Assembly: GCA_000507305.1 (NCBI GenBank)
Contig: DF239151.1
Span: forward strand, 62,001 to 126,000
Direction of reading: 5' to 3'
DNA length: 64,000 bases
Source: Breviolum minutum Mf 1.05b.01
Lineage: Eukaryota; Sar; Dinophyceae; Suessiales; Symbiodiniaceae
Shown here: positions 33,581 through 45,500 of the stretch, one piece after another
Numbering within the stretch: the stretch's first letter is position 1
How the letters are laid out: every line of letters begins with the position of its first letter
Program-made: the position numbers and the translations under genes
The notes under the pieces: model-generated
Database searches by the model: none
The model's input: the letters and a program-made list of their open reading frames with translations, nothing else
Told to the model about the DNA's origin: nothing

Positions 33581-33672
33581 TCCTCTTGGGAACTAACATA
33601 TCCCATCCCAAGGCATGTTTGAAGATGACTTTCATTTTCCCAAGGTGGGATATGCTAGTTCCCTGGAGGGTA
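33581..33672. repeat. Family B hairpin element
   Basis: GGGAACTAACATATCCCATC and GGTGGGATATGCTAGTTCCC arms with GGAGGGTA at the right end. Confidence 0.75.
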
Positions 33673-35042
33673 TATCATCAACCTCAATTCTTAGCTTGTT
33701 TAATATCCTTGCTGGTGAATATCGACTCGTTACACCAACAATCTCCATTAAGCTTCAATTTCAGAATGTTCCTATCCCTAAAGTATATGAAATATATGAA
33801 ATGTGGGCAAACTACAGTATTTCCCAAAACCAGATTTTTTCGGGCATTTTGGGACGATTTCCCTTACGAAACTACCATTTGGAGTGACCTCGGCAAAAAA
33901 ACACGAAAAATTTGCCTAAAAGGACATCGGACACATGTGATGCTTCTTAGATTCTTAGACCGACATTTTTATGACATCCGTTCTGGGTACAGTTGGGACA
34001 AGTTTTCTGATGTGGCCTTGGCTAACATTGACCGTTGACCTTTATAAAACTATACAACGAAGACATCCAACATGGCACCTGTCAGAAACCTATCCCAAAA
34101 GAAAAGTAGTCTCACAACCATCCGTTGTTCGGTGCTACTAGTATGTTGGTTTCAGGGAGGGTATATGGATTTTTTGTTGGGATTTTTTACTTGAAGTCAA
34201 TTCTCTGTTCAGAAACACCAAGCTGGGATTCGCAAATATAAATCATCTTCCAACCATCCGAAAGCCAATCTCAAACGATGGATGGAAAACCTTTGGACGA
34301 CTTTGAGCTGAGAATAGGAGTGGGTCATGTATTCGATTCTATCCATTTAGAAAATTTATAATCCAACATACCGTACATATGCATCATACATATATGCCTC
34401 ATATTATTGTATATATGTAATATCAAAAGAACATTTTGCAAAACTAGTTTTACCCATGCCGTAGATTCGCACATCAAAATGAACTCGACGAAAATTATTC
34501 GCAATGCTCAACTTGGCAGAGCTGATAGTCCCTCCAGTGGAGAAGAATCAACGGAGTCACCGTGCAGCTCGACACGAATTTTGCATCGCAGGGGTCATCA
34601 CGATCATCATTCCTGATACTTTCGGGTGAAATTGGTGGCTACATGCTTGGTTCTTGCGGTTAAAGCCAGGCAAACTCATGGATTTAAAATAAATACATTA
34701 GGATGCAATGATACAAATATTTACAGCATATGTATATGCATCACAAGGTATCTGGCTGAAATATATTGAATGTCACCTGTCATCATGTCACCGACCTCCA
34801 ATTTTTTTCGCAACATCCGTCACCCCAAAATCTGAACAAAAATGCCTGAAATGAGCTGACTATAATAATCTCAACTTTTTCTCGCAACCAAAAAAAACAT
34901 GTGTGTTTTTTGATATAAACAGAAAAATATAAACAAAAATCACCATAACGCACCCCCACCGTTTTTCATTTCCCAAAAAATGGGGAGGTCACTCCACCAG
35001 ATCCTCTTCAAGTGCCCATCTTCCCATCTGAACCCAATGGAC

Positions 35043-35114
35043 CCGCTTCACAAACGCCGTGAAGAACGATTCGCATTGCTTTGACTTTCCAATTGTTGAA
35101 GCTCTCGGTAGAGC
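35043..35114 (-). CDS. Candidate exon, unrecognised protein
   Basis: The acceptor ACTCAG/GCTCTA and donor GAAGCGG/GTCCAT bound 72 bp encoding STESFNNWKVKAMRIVLHGV plus CEA. A second frame is also open there (ALPRASTIGKSKQCESFFTA). Start and end phase 1. Confidence 0.4.
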
Positions 35115-35519
35115 CTGAGTTTTTTGTACCAAATATAAACCATAAAAAAAGGGTGGTGCAGTAAAAAACATACACACATAAACACCCAAAATGATTTGGA
35201 AACCCGTGCTTGACAATGACCCAAAAAGTGGATGGAATGTGGAGATTATTGATTATTATTTGGTTATCTGAAATAGTAGCACAAAATGGCAAGGATTACA
35301 AAATACAAGGTTAGTTGGTATGGAACTGGTACCTACAAACATGATTAAATCATGTAGATTTAGATGTATGATAACAAACATGAACTCTTCTATACTGTCA
35401 CTTAGCAAAGAGCAGGGAGACATGTGGTGTGATGACACTTCAACATTTCCCTGAAAAAAATGAAGAAAACTGGCTGCAAAACATCCTATCAAAACTACTA
35501 TTTCAAGGGGTATGGGAGG

Positions 35520-35700
35520 GTCTGGGCTATAAGGGTATGGGGTAAATCTGTTGGCTTCCCATTTTTGGTGAATCTCATATTTTGAGCCAATGAACAAGTC
35601 CAACCATATTCAAACAAAACAAAATCAATCCAATTGTTTCCCATGTCTCCATGCATCTTGGTAGCCGGCGAAAAAATGGCCAAGCTGATTTTCCTACTCA
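35520..35700 (-). CDS. Candidate exon, unrecognised protein
   Basis: The frame encodes SRKISLAIFSPATKMHGDMG, then NNWIDFVLFEYGWTCSLAQN. No splice edges were fixed and no family recognised. Confidence 0.3.
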
Positions 35701-35800
35701 AAGGCAGCTAGCAAATCTTGATCAGGCGGAGCCCCGGCTAGTGCTTTTAAAGGTGATTTCTTGAGGCTTGGGATTCACCATCCTCAATTCTTCTTCTATT

Positions 35801-35896
35801 TGGTGGTTTCAACCCATCTGAAAAAATATTAGTCAAAATGGGAATCTTCCCCAAATAGGGGATGAAATTTAAAAAACATTTGAAACCACCACCTAG
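35801..35896. repeat. Family F element
   Basis: TGGTGGTTTCAACCCATCTG and TTTGAAACCACCACCTAG ends. Confidence 0.75.
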
Positions 35897-36220
35897 TTCT
35901 TGAACCTCATCCTGCCAGAACACTTAAATGCTACCATCGGAAAAACACGTGTTGAACATCTGTTGTGGCATTTTGATCTCCCAGCATTCCTTCATTTCTA
36001 GGAACTCAGCAGTTCAACAGAGTACGAGTCAACGAGAGAGAGAGAGACCCCTCCGAATGATTATTCCGGTCTTGCACATCCATATGGAATTTATATTCTA
36101 TACTCACCTTTTTTCCAAACAACACTCACACACCCGAAATTCAACGAATCCATACCCAAAATGATGCTTTGAAAAATTGCATCCCCGGCTCCAAAATGTA
36201 TGGCCATTTTCAGAATATGT

Positions 36221-36331
36221 GGGTGTTTCCAAAAATAGGGGTACCCAAAAATGGATGGTGAAAATAATGGAAAACCCTAATAATCCATGGATGATTTGGG
36301 GGGTTTTAACCCACTTTTTTCCGGAAACACC
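36221..36331. repeat. Hairpin element with GGTGTTTCC ends
   Basis: GGTGTTTCCAAAAATAGGGG at the left and CCGGAAACACC at the right. The inner CCAAAAATGGATGGTGAAAA segment resembles, from memory, a very common repeat in Symbiodiniaceae assemblies. Confidence 0.7.
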
Positions 36332-36458
36332 GAAAATGTGTCTCCTCATGTTTCTCCCTCCCAAACCTCATGCTTCCCTCAAATCATCATCCATCCATCC
36401 GTCTCTTTTCGACATCCAAAAAGCTCATCCAATGCCAATCTTCGACGCACATCGCTAC

Positions 36459-36544
36459 CTTTGGAGGCTCCCAGGTTCGAGGTTCCACCAAGATGGTCCC
36501 GACGAGGAGGATCGCCCTGAAGGCAGGTCATCAAGTCGAGAAAA
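36459..36544 (-). CDS. Possible exon 19 of the coiled-coil gene
   Basis: The acceptor AGTTTCAG/TTTTCT and donor CCAAAG/GTAGCG. One frame gives FSRLDDLPSGRSSSSGPSWW, then NLEPGSLQ. A second AG inside (CCTTCAG/GGCGAT) would match the phase of exon 18. It lies 127 bp from a GGTGTTTCC hairpin. Confidence 0.45.
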
Positions 36545-39500
36545 CTGAAACTGTGGCAAGGTAAGGTTGTTTTTATCTCTCTTAATGTTCATCTTTTTGC
36601 TTATAAGTTATACCAGCAAATATTGGCTTTTATGCTCAAAGATAGATGATTCAATGATTTGTAACGTTTTGTTTGCGGATTCTCCTGCTTGAAGTACCTC
36701 ACCTTTGCAAAATGTGCTAAAAAGGGGCATTGGCAACTAGCCAGTACCACTATTGCCTTGTAATTCTGAGGGAATTCGGGCGCCCTGTTGTTGGTCGCAT
36801 CCCTTCCCCTTCATATCATTTTATGGGCAAAAAATCTCACCAAAATCTCAAGAACCCTGGCTTCCATGAACCCATTTGCACCCAAACAGGTTGATGTCTT
36901 GGTTTGCGCCATCACCAATTTGTTCGGTCTACACCAAAGTTTCATGAAACAAAATCCAGAAAACATGGGCCAATTTGCAAGGCGTGAACGACTTAAGGAT
37001 ATCAACCAAAAATGCCAACTTAATTCGGTATAGCAAAATGATGGTGGCAGCTAAACTTGCAACAGTTTCTTCCCCCCCAAAAAAAATCCATCCGATGCTT
37101 CACAAAAGCCCCCGGGGGCCACCGCGGAGCGTGAGCGCGTCGTGCTGCTTTGCGTGCTTTTCATGCCTCAGGCCGTTGCTCATGTCGGTGATACCTGACG
37201 AAAAAAATCATGTTGTAATTATATGCATGGCGTTTTCACACTACATGATGTAGATATCTAAATAAATAAATAAATATATATATATATATGAAAATATACA
37301 TATTTATCTATAAATATAAGTATACTTATATAGATACATTGTGTAAATATATCAAAGACCAATTTAAATGATTAAATGGCCAATCGCAAAAAAATCCACA
37401 TATATCCTTGGTACTTTCGCATTGATTGACTACTTGTCGTGACCAAGGATCTGTCAACAGATCTGCTACTCCGGCCTTTGGAAGGCTTTCCTGGCGGGGG
37501 CAGGGAAGGTGCTACAGTGCTACACGGGTTTCCTAAACTCAAAACGTTTGGAAAGGAACCTTTACACTTATACACCCCCGAAGTGTACCATAGCCCCTGA
37601 AAAATGGTGGTTGGAAGACTACTTTTCTACTGATTCTACTGGGAGGGTAACTTTTCAGGGGCTAAACTTCGGGAGGATAGATGATAGCTTTCTAAAAATC
37701 ATTGTGCAAAAGCTATGTTGATAGGATTTGATAGGTCGAAATGGAATAACACGGGAAAACCTCAGATAAAGTTTCAAACAATCCATTTCATTCCATTCTT
37801 TATCCATTCATTTCCATTCCTAACATGGGACAATTCAACTATTAGAAGTATTTCATTGTATTTGCCACTGTTACTGGGTGGGGTAGATCCCAAGCATAGG
37901 CAAGCACAGGCTGCATCCCCAAATTCGCCTGCAACTGCAAGTTGCTGACTCAAGGCTGCCTAGCAGGTCTCACTTCCAGTCGTCAATGCATGCATTCGAA
38001 GGGATCAACATGGTCAATAAGAATGATCCAAAAATCCTGGTTTCAACCGTTTTAAGAACGCGATCACGTCCCAAAATCCCTTAAAACAAAATCACCCATC
38101 ATTTTGTTACGAAAAATCCATGGCATAGCTCTGTACCTTGCCGCATGCCCTCCGAAACCAACGGCACCTGAGACTGCACAACCCGTTGTAAGACCTCACT
38201 CAGCTGCAGCACCTGGTGCCTTGCACAACAACCAGCGGAGATTGGTACTGTTGATGGTTCAGAAATCCGGCGATCACCACCTGGAATGTATAAAACCTTG
38301 CAAGTAATGGGATAAACTACATGGTACACGGTGTGTAGACGGCCGTGGTGTTTTCAATACATGGCTTGAATCTTACTAAGTTTTGAATCAGTATTTCCAT
38401 GGGTTTTTGGAGTTCAGGCGACCGCGCGACTTTTTTCAGCACAATTCCATTGGTATTCACGCTTTGTGAGCGCCATTCTATTGTGTTCTATGACGAAAGT
38501 CCGCTTTGTGTGAACGCGGAAACTACTTGCGTTTTAGCATTTTGACTTAGATCATCANATTACCCACCCCACCCCACCCCACCCATCATGTTGCGTAGCA
38601 TCAACCATGTGGGTAAGTTCAAGGAACGTTAACATCATTCCCCACCCCACCCCACCCCACCCCCCAAAACCCAGAATAGGCAGTTTGGCACACGGCCGTG
38701 CAGACGGCCGTGTGCCAACTACATACCAACTGGTGCAGGAATTCCTTCCATCAACAGTATCATGTTATGTTTCATCATTCTGAAATTATCTTACTGTCCA
38801 GCTCAGTCTATTGAAACGAGCCCACTGATCCACCAAGAGTTGTTGGCAAGTTTTTTGTTTGGATACGTAACCCCATTTGTAAGCCATAAAAAGGCCATTT
38901 GGAAGGGGAACAACCCTTCCAAGCATCATTTTTCAGGGGGAACTGCTGTTAGTTTTGGGCGGAGTATGTTTCATCAGCCTGAAATTATGCTTTGACTTTT
39001 TCGTGGGGGGCCATTGCTGTGATCTTGTTTGCCTCTCAGTGTCTACGTTCATGTCATGGAAGCATTCAAGACAAGACTCTCTGCATTGATCATTTTTCCG
39101 AACTATCCAAAGGCACTGTGCAATCTTTTAAAGCCTACGCTACCCAGTGATTTTTAGTGCTTCTCCTTGAAACAAAAACTCTTTAAAAAAACCAAAACCC
39201 AAATTACATAGGGGAACTTACACCAACAATTTGAACCATGAAAATCATTTTGGTTGTTGAACCTTAGTTGTTGAATCCGGGTTGGTTGTTGAAACCGGGT
39301 TTGTTCAAAATCGGATGAATCATCCATGATTCATCCATGTATGTCATACCGTCATACCGATCATCCGATGAAACATATACCCAAGGCACCCAAGGCGGGT
39401 GGACAGACGTTGTTCTAAGACATCCAAGTCTGAGACGCCTTCCTTGGTTGTTTTGGGGGGTGGTGATGTTGTGGGGGTGTTGGTGTGTTACACACTCCCA

Positions 39501-42500
39501 ACAAATTGATGATGATGCTGATCTTGGTTGCTTCCTTGTGTGCGTGTGCGCGCGCCTCTTTTTTGGATACTGCAAGACCTTGGAACTTAACATCAACGAC
39601 TCGATTCATTTCAAGAGTTTTGAGGGTCCGGAGCTACATTGAATCCCAAGTCTTGCCCCCTTTTTCTTCGAAAGAGGCGGGGACTTGACCTTCCAGTATT
39701 CACTTGGCTTCATGGATAAAACTCTTCCTCCATCCATTTAAAAACCATATAAAAGCCGTTTTGGAACTTCCATCTACCCTTCCTCCCCTAATCATGGTTC
39801 CGTGGAAAAAATGGCGGAATAGTTGAAAGGTGTGTACAATTACTAGTTGGAAATACACCAAGTTCTCACTTCCATAATTTAATTATGGGAGGAAGGGTAC
39901 TTTTACTTTGGGAAAGGTCAATATTTTCCACCCCTTCAATGCCAAGCATCTGCCGCCACAGCTTCTGTAGAATCTGCTCCAGCACGTCTCCCTGCCAGTT
40001 CTGCTTGTAAAGCAACCAGTTGGACACGCAAGGTCTCCATACCAGCCTGCGTACTTCGTTGATGATGATGATGATGATCCTATCATCATCCTATCGTCAT
40101 CAGTGATAGGTACTTATCACTTATTACAGGGGATAGGTATACGGTATACTTATCATATCCCATTTGTACCCGTCTAATGTGTATTAGTTATCTTTTTTCG
40201 AATGAATTACCCATTCATCATCAAGGAGCATTCAAATGCAAAAACCGCCAATCCAGCGATATCAATTGGACAAGTGTGATCCAGAGATGTTACCAGAGAT
40301 GTGCTTGAACATGTCATATATCAGGGCCGTGTGCGCATGGATCCCCTGGATGCAAGACATGCAAACACTACTGGCAGCTTGGGATAGAAAGTCACATTGA
40401 CATGACCGAGGACTCTTCCGTTTGTGGCTACACTTCGGAAGCTGGAACGTTACGGATCTTGGACGATCTCTCTTCTCCTGTATGCTTCAATTGGTCTAAT
40501 AAGATGAAGCAATTGTATTCATGAGATTTCATGATGCGCAAGATTCTTCTCACTTTAAGAAACCAGGATTTGCGTAGCTTTGCAAGAAACAAATCAATGG
40601 CAAGGGGGGTCACATTTCCCCTGGCAGTTCCCATTGGTTTCATATTTGACGGGTTTTCAGGGTATAGGAGAAAACCCTCAAGACTTCTCACTTCGAAAGC
40701 CTGTGGCCCACTAATTTTACTACTTGTCGAAAAACCTTCGCCCAGTTGCATTCCATCAAAGAAAGACCTTTCTCACCCAAATCTACTTGAACAACAAGAA
40801 CGAGGACAGAACTGTTCCACAAAACTCCATTTTCAATGAAGCATTCTAGATTTTATATCATCCTTATTATCCCCCCAAATGCTATGAACCTCCTTAGCAT
40901 GTCCAAGGATGTTGCAGGTTGCCTTGCTAGGTGCCATTCAGCCGTTCAGCTGTCCATCACCGCACCTCCGTCTCCTGCTTCAGGGTCTCCAAGCGACGCT
41001 CCGCCGTAGAGGCGTGGCGTGCCACGTCGTCCACTTTCTTCCTTGGTACCACCAGCTAGTTTCAACTCGAACCAAACAACTTGGCAGGAGGCCGTTTTTG
41101 GAAGGAAATTTGTACTTGGGAAATTGGGGAAGCTTTTTCCTTCATTATAGACATCTTAGACGTTTTTAGATATCCCTTCATTATACTTGGATATCAAAAT
41201 CATGTAGACATGTTGGGCATTCAAAACCATGGGCGTCGTTTTTGCCTCAACAAAAACCTACCAACCTCAGGGCTTTCTCCAAGGTACTGTGAGGTTTCTG
41301 CTGCCCCAAGGGCATCATCTGCCAAGCGAACACAAGTAGCTTGTGCTTCCCGGATCACCAGGGCTGCTTCATCGTTGGAGAGATCCTAGCCACGAAAATA
41401 ACCCTTCCATGAAATCCTGGTTGTTTAATAGGGATCCTTCTAATGGGGAGTATAATCCCGTATATGCCACAAAACAACCAGGGTTTATTTCATTGCTTAC
41501 GTAGGATGACCACGACCAAGGGATCGTAATGAAGTAACTGCAACCAAAGGACAAAGTTCCCCCCCAATAAATGTGTAGTTCAATATCAAGTACGACATCC
41601 AAAAATCACATGATTTCTTGGGTCCCTATTGCAGCTTTTAAGTAATTCATTCATGGTTCCCTCTGATTCCCATACACTCCGGCTGGAAAATAGAGCCTTT
41701 GAACTTCTATTTCCTATTAAGAATGAAGATATTCCATTATTATCTTAGTTTACCAAAGGTATTTTTTTTTTTTTGGGGGGGGGGGTAAGGGTAATTCTCC
41801 TTTCCCATCAAGTGCTTTTAAAGGAAGCTTTCCCCCCAAAAAAATCATCATTGCCAGCAACCGTGGCAGCTGAAACTATTGGGAAAAACGGTGGGCAACC
41901 TCAAGGATTTGGCTGCGGTAATCCGGGTAAATCCGGAATCCGAGACTACGTCGTAGATCTTGATCTTATGAGCAGTTATAGCTTTGGACATGTAGACATT
42001 CATATAGAAACTATACCACCCCCCCCCCCCAGTTGAGTCCTAGACGTAGGCTATGTGACATTCAACTAATCATGATGCAAGTGTTATTCCAAAATATCAC
42101 CTACATATCTGAACCTTGGAGATCTACCACCACCCCAACTCCCGGAAGCTCCTGAAAGGCTTGCAAGCGCTCCTGGGTTCCCAATCAATCTGGCAGGGTG
42201 TTGGAGGTGCTATTTATTGCCATCCCATCATTAAATCATGGGAATCTAAGGGAACCTCCCCAATGCTACCCCCCAGAAAATAAGACCTTATCAAGGGTTC
42301 TTAACCATCATTGTCCCTTAATAATCCCTTAACAAGGCCTTATTTCCGAGGGAGGGTGGCATTGGGGGGGTACCCTTAGATTCCCATGATCAAAAAACTT
42401 GCAAGCAACCTCGCTTCACTCATGTCCCACTGGCCCTTTTTTGCCACAGGGAAATTCGTTTGATTCTTGCTTCTGAAAGTTGAGCGAATCCTTTTCCAGC

Positions 42501-45500
42501 AAAAGAAAAACTTTACCAGACCACAACCGGCATTCCATAACTTAAGGAGCGATTGTGGCAACACCAAAATCTGGGTTAATTCCAGTAATATCATTGCTCT
42601 CATCAACCCGGGAAACGCCCAAACGGAGAAAGGTTCCACCCTGACTTCCCTGACGAAGAAAAGAGGAGAACATCGGCTTTGTCACGGATTCGTTGGACAA
42701 GTGTAGAGACTTTAGAAGGAATCCTCCAGGATAAAATCAAGTATAGCTAGTTGGTGGTTGAACCAACCCATTTGAACAATGATATGCTCCTCAAAATGGG
42801 ATCATTTCCCGGGGATAAAATAACAAATGTTTGAAACCACCTGGTAGATAGCTACTGGCCTTCTTTTGTGAAGGAACAGTTTGGAATCTCCTCTTTCAGG
42901 GTGCCATTGAACTATGGTTATCCAAAAACATGGTGAATGTCTCTCCTGACTCCTGAAACACCCCGCCCATCCTCGAATCGGTGTTGCGTGTGGCGCAAGC
43001 GTTCATCCAAGCGTTGGCCTAGTTCTTGCACCTGGGTGGAGATTTACCATCCAACATTTGATGACATCCATGTTGATGTCCTAAAATGTATGTTTTTGAT
43101 GGTGGAAGGGTGTAAGAACAACATCGCCGATTCTTGAAACTTCCCCCCAGTTGTTTTGAACCATCAAGGGTTTTCATGGCCTATGGGAGAAAGGGGTGCT
43201 AGAGACATCAAACAAAGGGCTCTGACCCATGGCCTGTCACAAACATGGCCATAAGTATGGGTGGTGGTTAGGCCAATATATACTGTACATATATATATAT
43301 ATATACATCAATCCCAAAATCTGATTATAAAGTTAAGTATTCGCAAGTGACATTCCTAGCCACCTATCTAAAGGAAAGGCTGCTAGTTTTTAAGGCCACC
43401 TGCATAACAGACATTGGACATGTAGATGGGGCATCTGTCTTATCTACACTCACGCCTCCGTTTAAAAAACACAAGTATATAGATTGTAAATAACTGATGT
43501 ACTCCACATTTTCGCCATCATATTGCTTAACGAAGCATCCAAAACCCGGCATTTTCTTGGCTACTAAAAAAAGTCATTGTGCCGTGGGCCCTCGCAGAAG
43601 TGACTCGTGACTCTCCACATTTTTTCGCCCCAGCGTCTGACAAGTTCAGCTCATTCCGCAGCCGAGCCATGTCCTTAGTCAGAGGGATTTGCAGGGGCCC
43701 CCAATAATGGGACCATTTACTCATAAGGTAATCGTACGGGAAGCTTACCATAAAGGGGGGTCCCATTGGAATCCCCTTAGGGTGCTTCCAGGGGGTGTGA
43801 AATCAGGTAATAAAAGACCAAGGCTAGGTTGTCGGGGAGAGTTTTTCCATGTGTTTTTTTTTGGGGGGAAAAATAGGGGAAACAGTTGGGGAGACGCATA
43901 AAAATCCTGTAAACAATGGGATTTACTGATTATAATAACATATCAAACGGTGTGGGCTTTCTTCCCATCAAAAGTATGAATGAACGATGTCTGAAGTGTA
44001 TTCCCCTTACTCACTCAACCCCAAAAGAAGCAATTGCCCCAAATAAGAAGGGATTACAAGCAAATGAAGTTCAATAAAAGTTCCAAAGCAAAGGGAATCC
44101 GAACCAACACGTACAAGATATCTTACCATCACCGGCTATGCAAGCCAACTATGAAACACATCGCTTAAGTATGACCATCTTGGACTAGATAGAATGTCTT
44201 GCAACTTGAATTTCAACTTCCTCTTGAGGACAGTTCAATTTACTTCAATATTTGATTATGTTCGACTTATTCATAGACTATATAAATATATATAAAAATA
44301 TAACTCATATTTATCATATATCAAATCAATATGCTATATTTTCATCTTCTATCTACTCCAGCCAGCCGGTTGTAACCCCCGCAGTTCAAAACTCACGGCC
44401 AAGTGGATCCACCGAGCCACGGCTTCCGCCGCGCTCCGTCCATCAGCCAGTTGCTGTTCCAGGCGCACGCCACGGGTCTCAAGGCCTTTGGGGGAGAAAT
44501 CATGGCGACTGTTGATGGTTTAGAAATCCCAAGGCCAACCACCTGGGATGGTTGAAAATCTTGTAAATAATGGGAGAAAACTATACCAACCTCAACTGGT
44601 TAGCCGGATTTCAGCCATAAACAGTATGACAATGTGAAACCAACCCTTACAACCCTGGGAGATTTTCACAAAAATGGAGGTTTGGTTCAGATGATTTTCC
44701 TTGTCTATTGGGTGATTTTTACCACCAATTTCCCATTTAGTTGGCAAAATCTCCCTACAACAAAAACTATCAACATTTACACCCCCCGAAAACTCATGGC
44801 TGGTTCACATGAAACATCGACCGTTCTCACCAATTTTTGGGCTCCCAGCCGTTGCTTTCGGGAAGGGTAGGACATTCGATGAAATCTTCATTGGTTCATA
44901 GGCATCCTTATAATGGCTTATGAAATAATCCCTTAATATAACTGGCCAGGATTTAATCCCGATTTACAGTCACTGCTCATTTGGCTTCAGGCTATGCTAG
45001 GAAAGTTATATGTCCTGGAGCAAACATTCTATAGATGACATGCTCCCCCCAAAAAGTACTTGTAAACTACACCCATAAAAAGCTTGCTCTTTTTGGATGG
45101 CTCACCAAGGTTTTCGATCATCCCACATGGTGAACTCTCTAAGGGATGGGGTAAACTCTATTGATCCTGATGCTAGCTGTCAATCACAAGCAATCTCCGA
45201 GGCTTTTTGGGAGTCACTGTTCAGGTCAGATTTTTTTGAAACTCCCCAAAAACTAGTTGGTGGTTTCAACCCAGTTGCAAATTTTGCTGGTTATATAAAT
45301 TGCAAACACGGATAAAAATAGGAAAGACGGAATGAAACCACCAGCCTTTCAAGCCTTTCAATCCGTTCTGCCAGTGCTTTCCAGTGAGACTCAAATCATA
45401 ATCAGAGCCCGAGGTGCGATGCACATGTTCCAAGGCGTCCTGTCGCTCGCCCTGACCCGCCTGGCAGAAGGCGGAATGCCATGGTCAAATGGCAATGGAC

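Larger units (their letters stand above)
32113..34988. other. Repeat-rich stretch with only ambiguous coding signals
   Basis: Contains family F copies (32113-32240 and a partial one near 32388-32475), a family B copy (33581-33672) and a degraded family A copy near 34045-34163. Near 33240-33465 both strands are open and I cannot choose. A minus-strand cysteine-containing frame near 34495-34615 (DDPCDAKFVSSCTVTPLILL) may be an exon. Confidence 0.35.
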
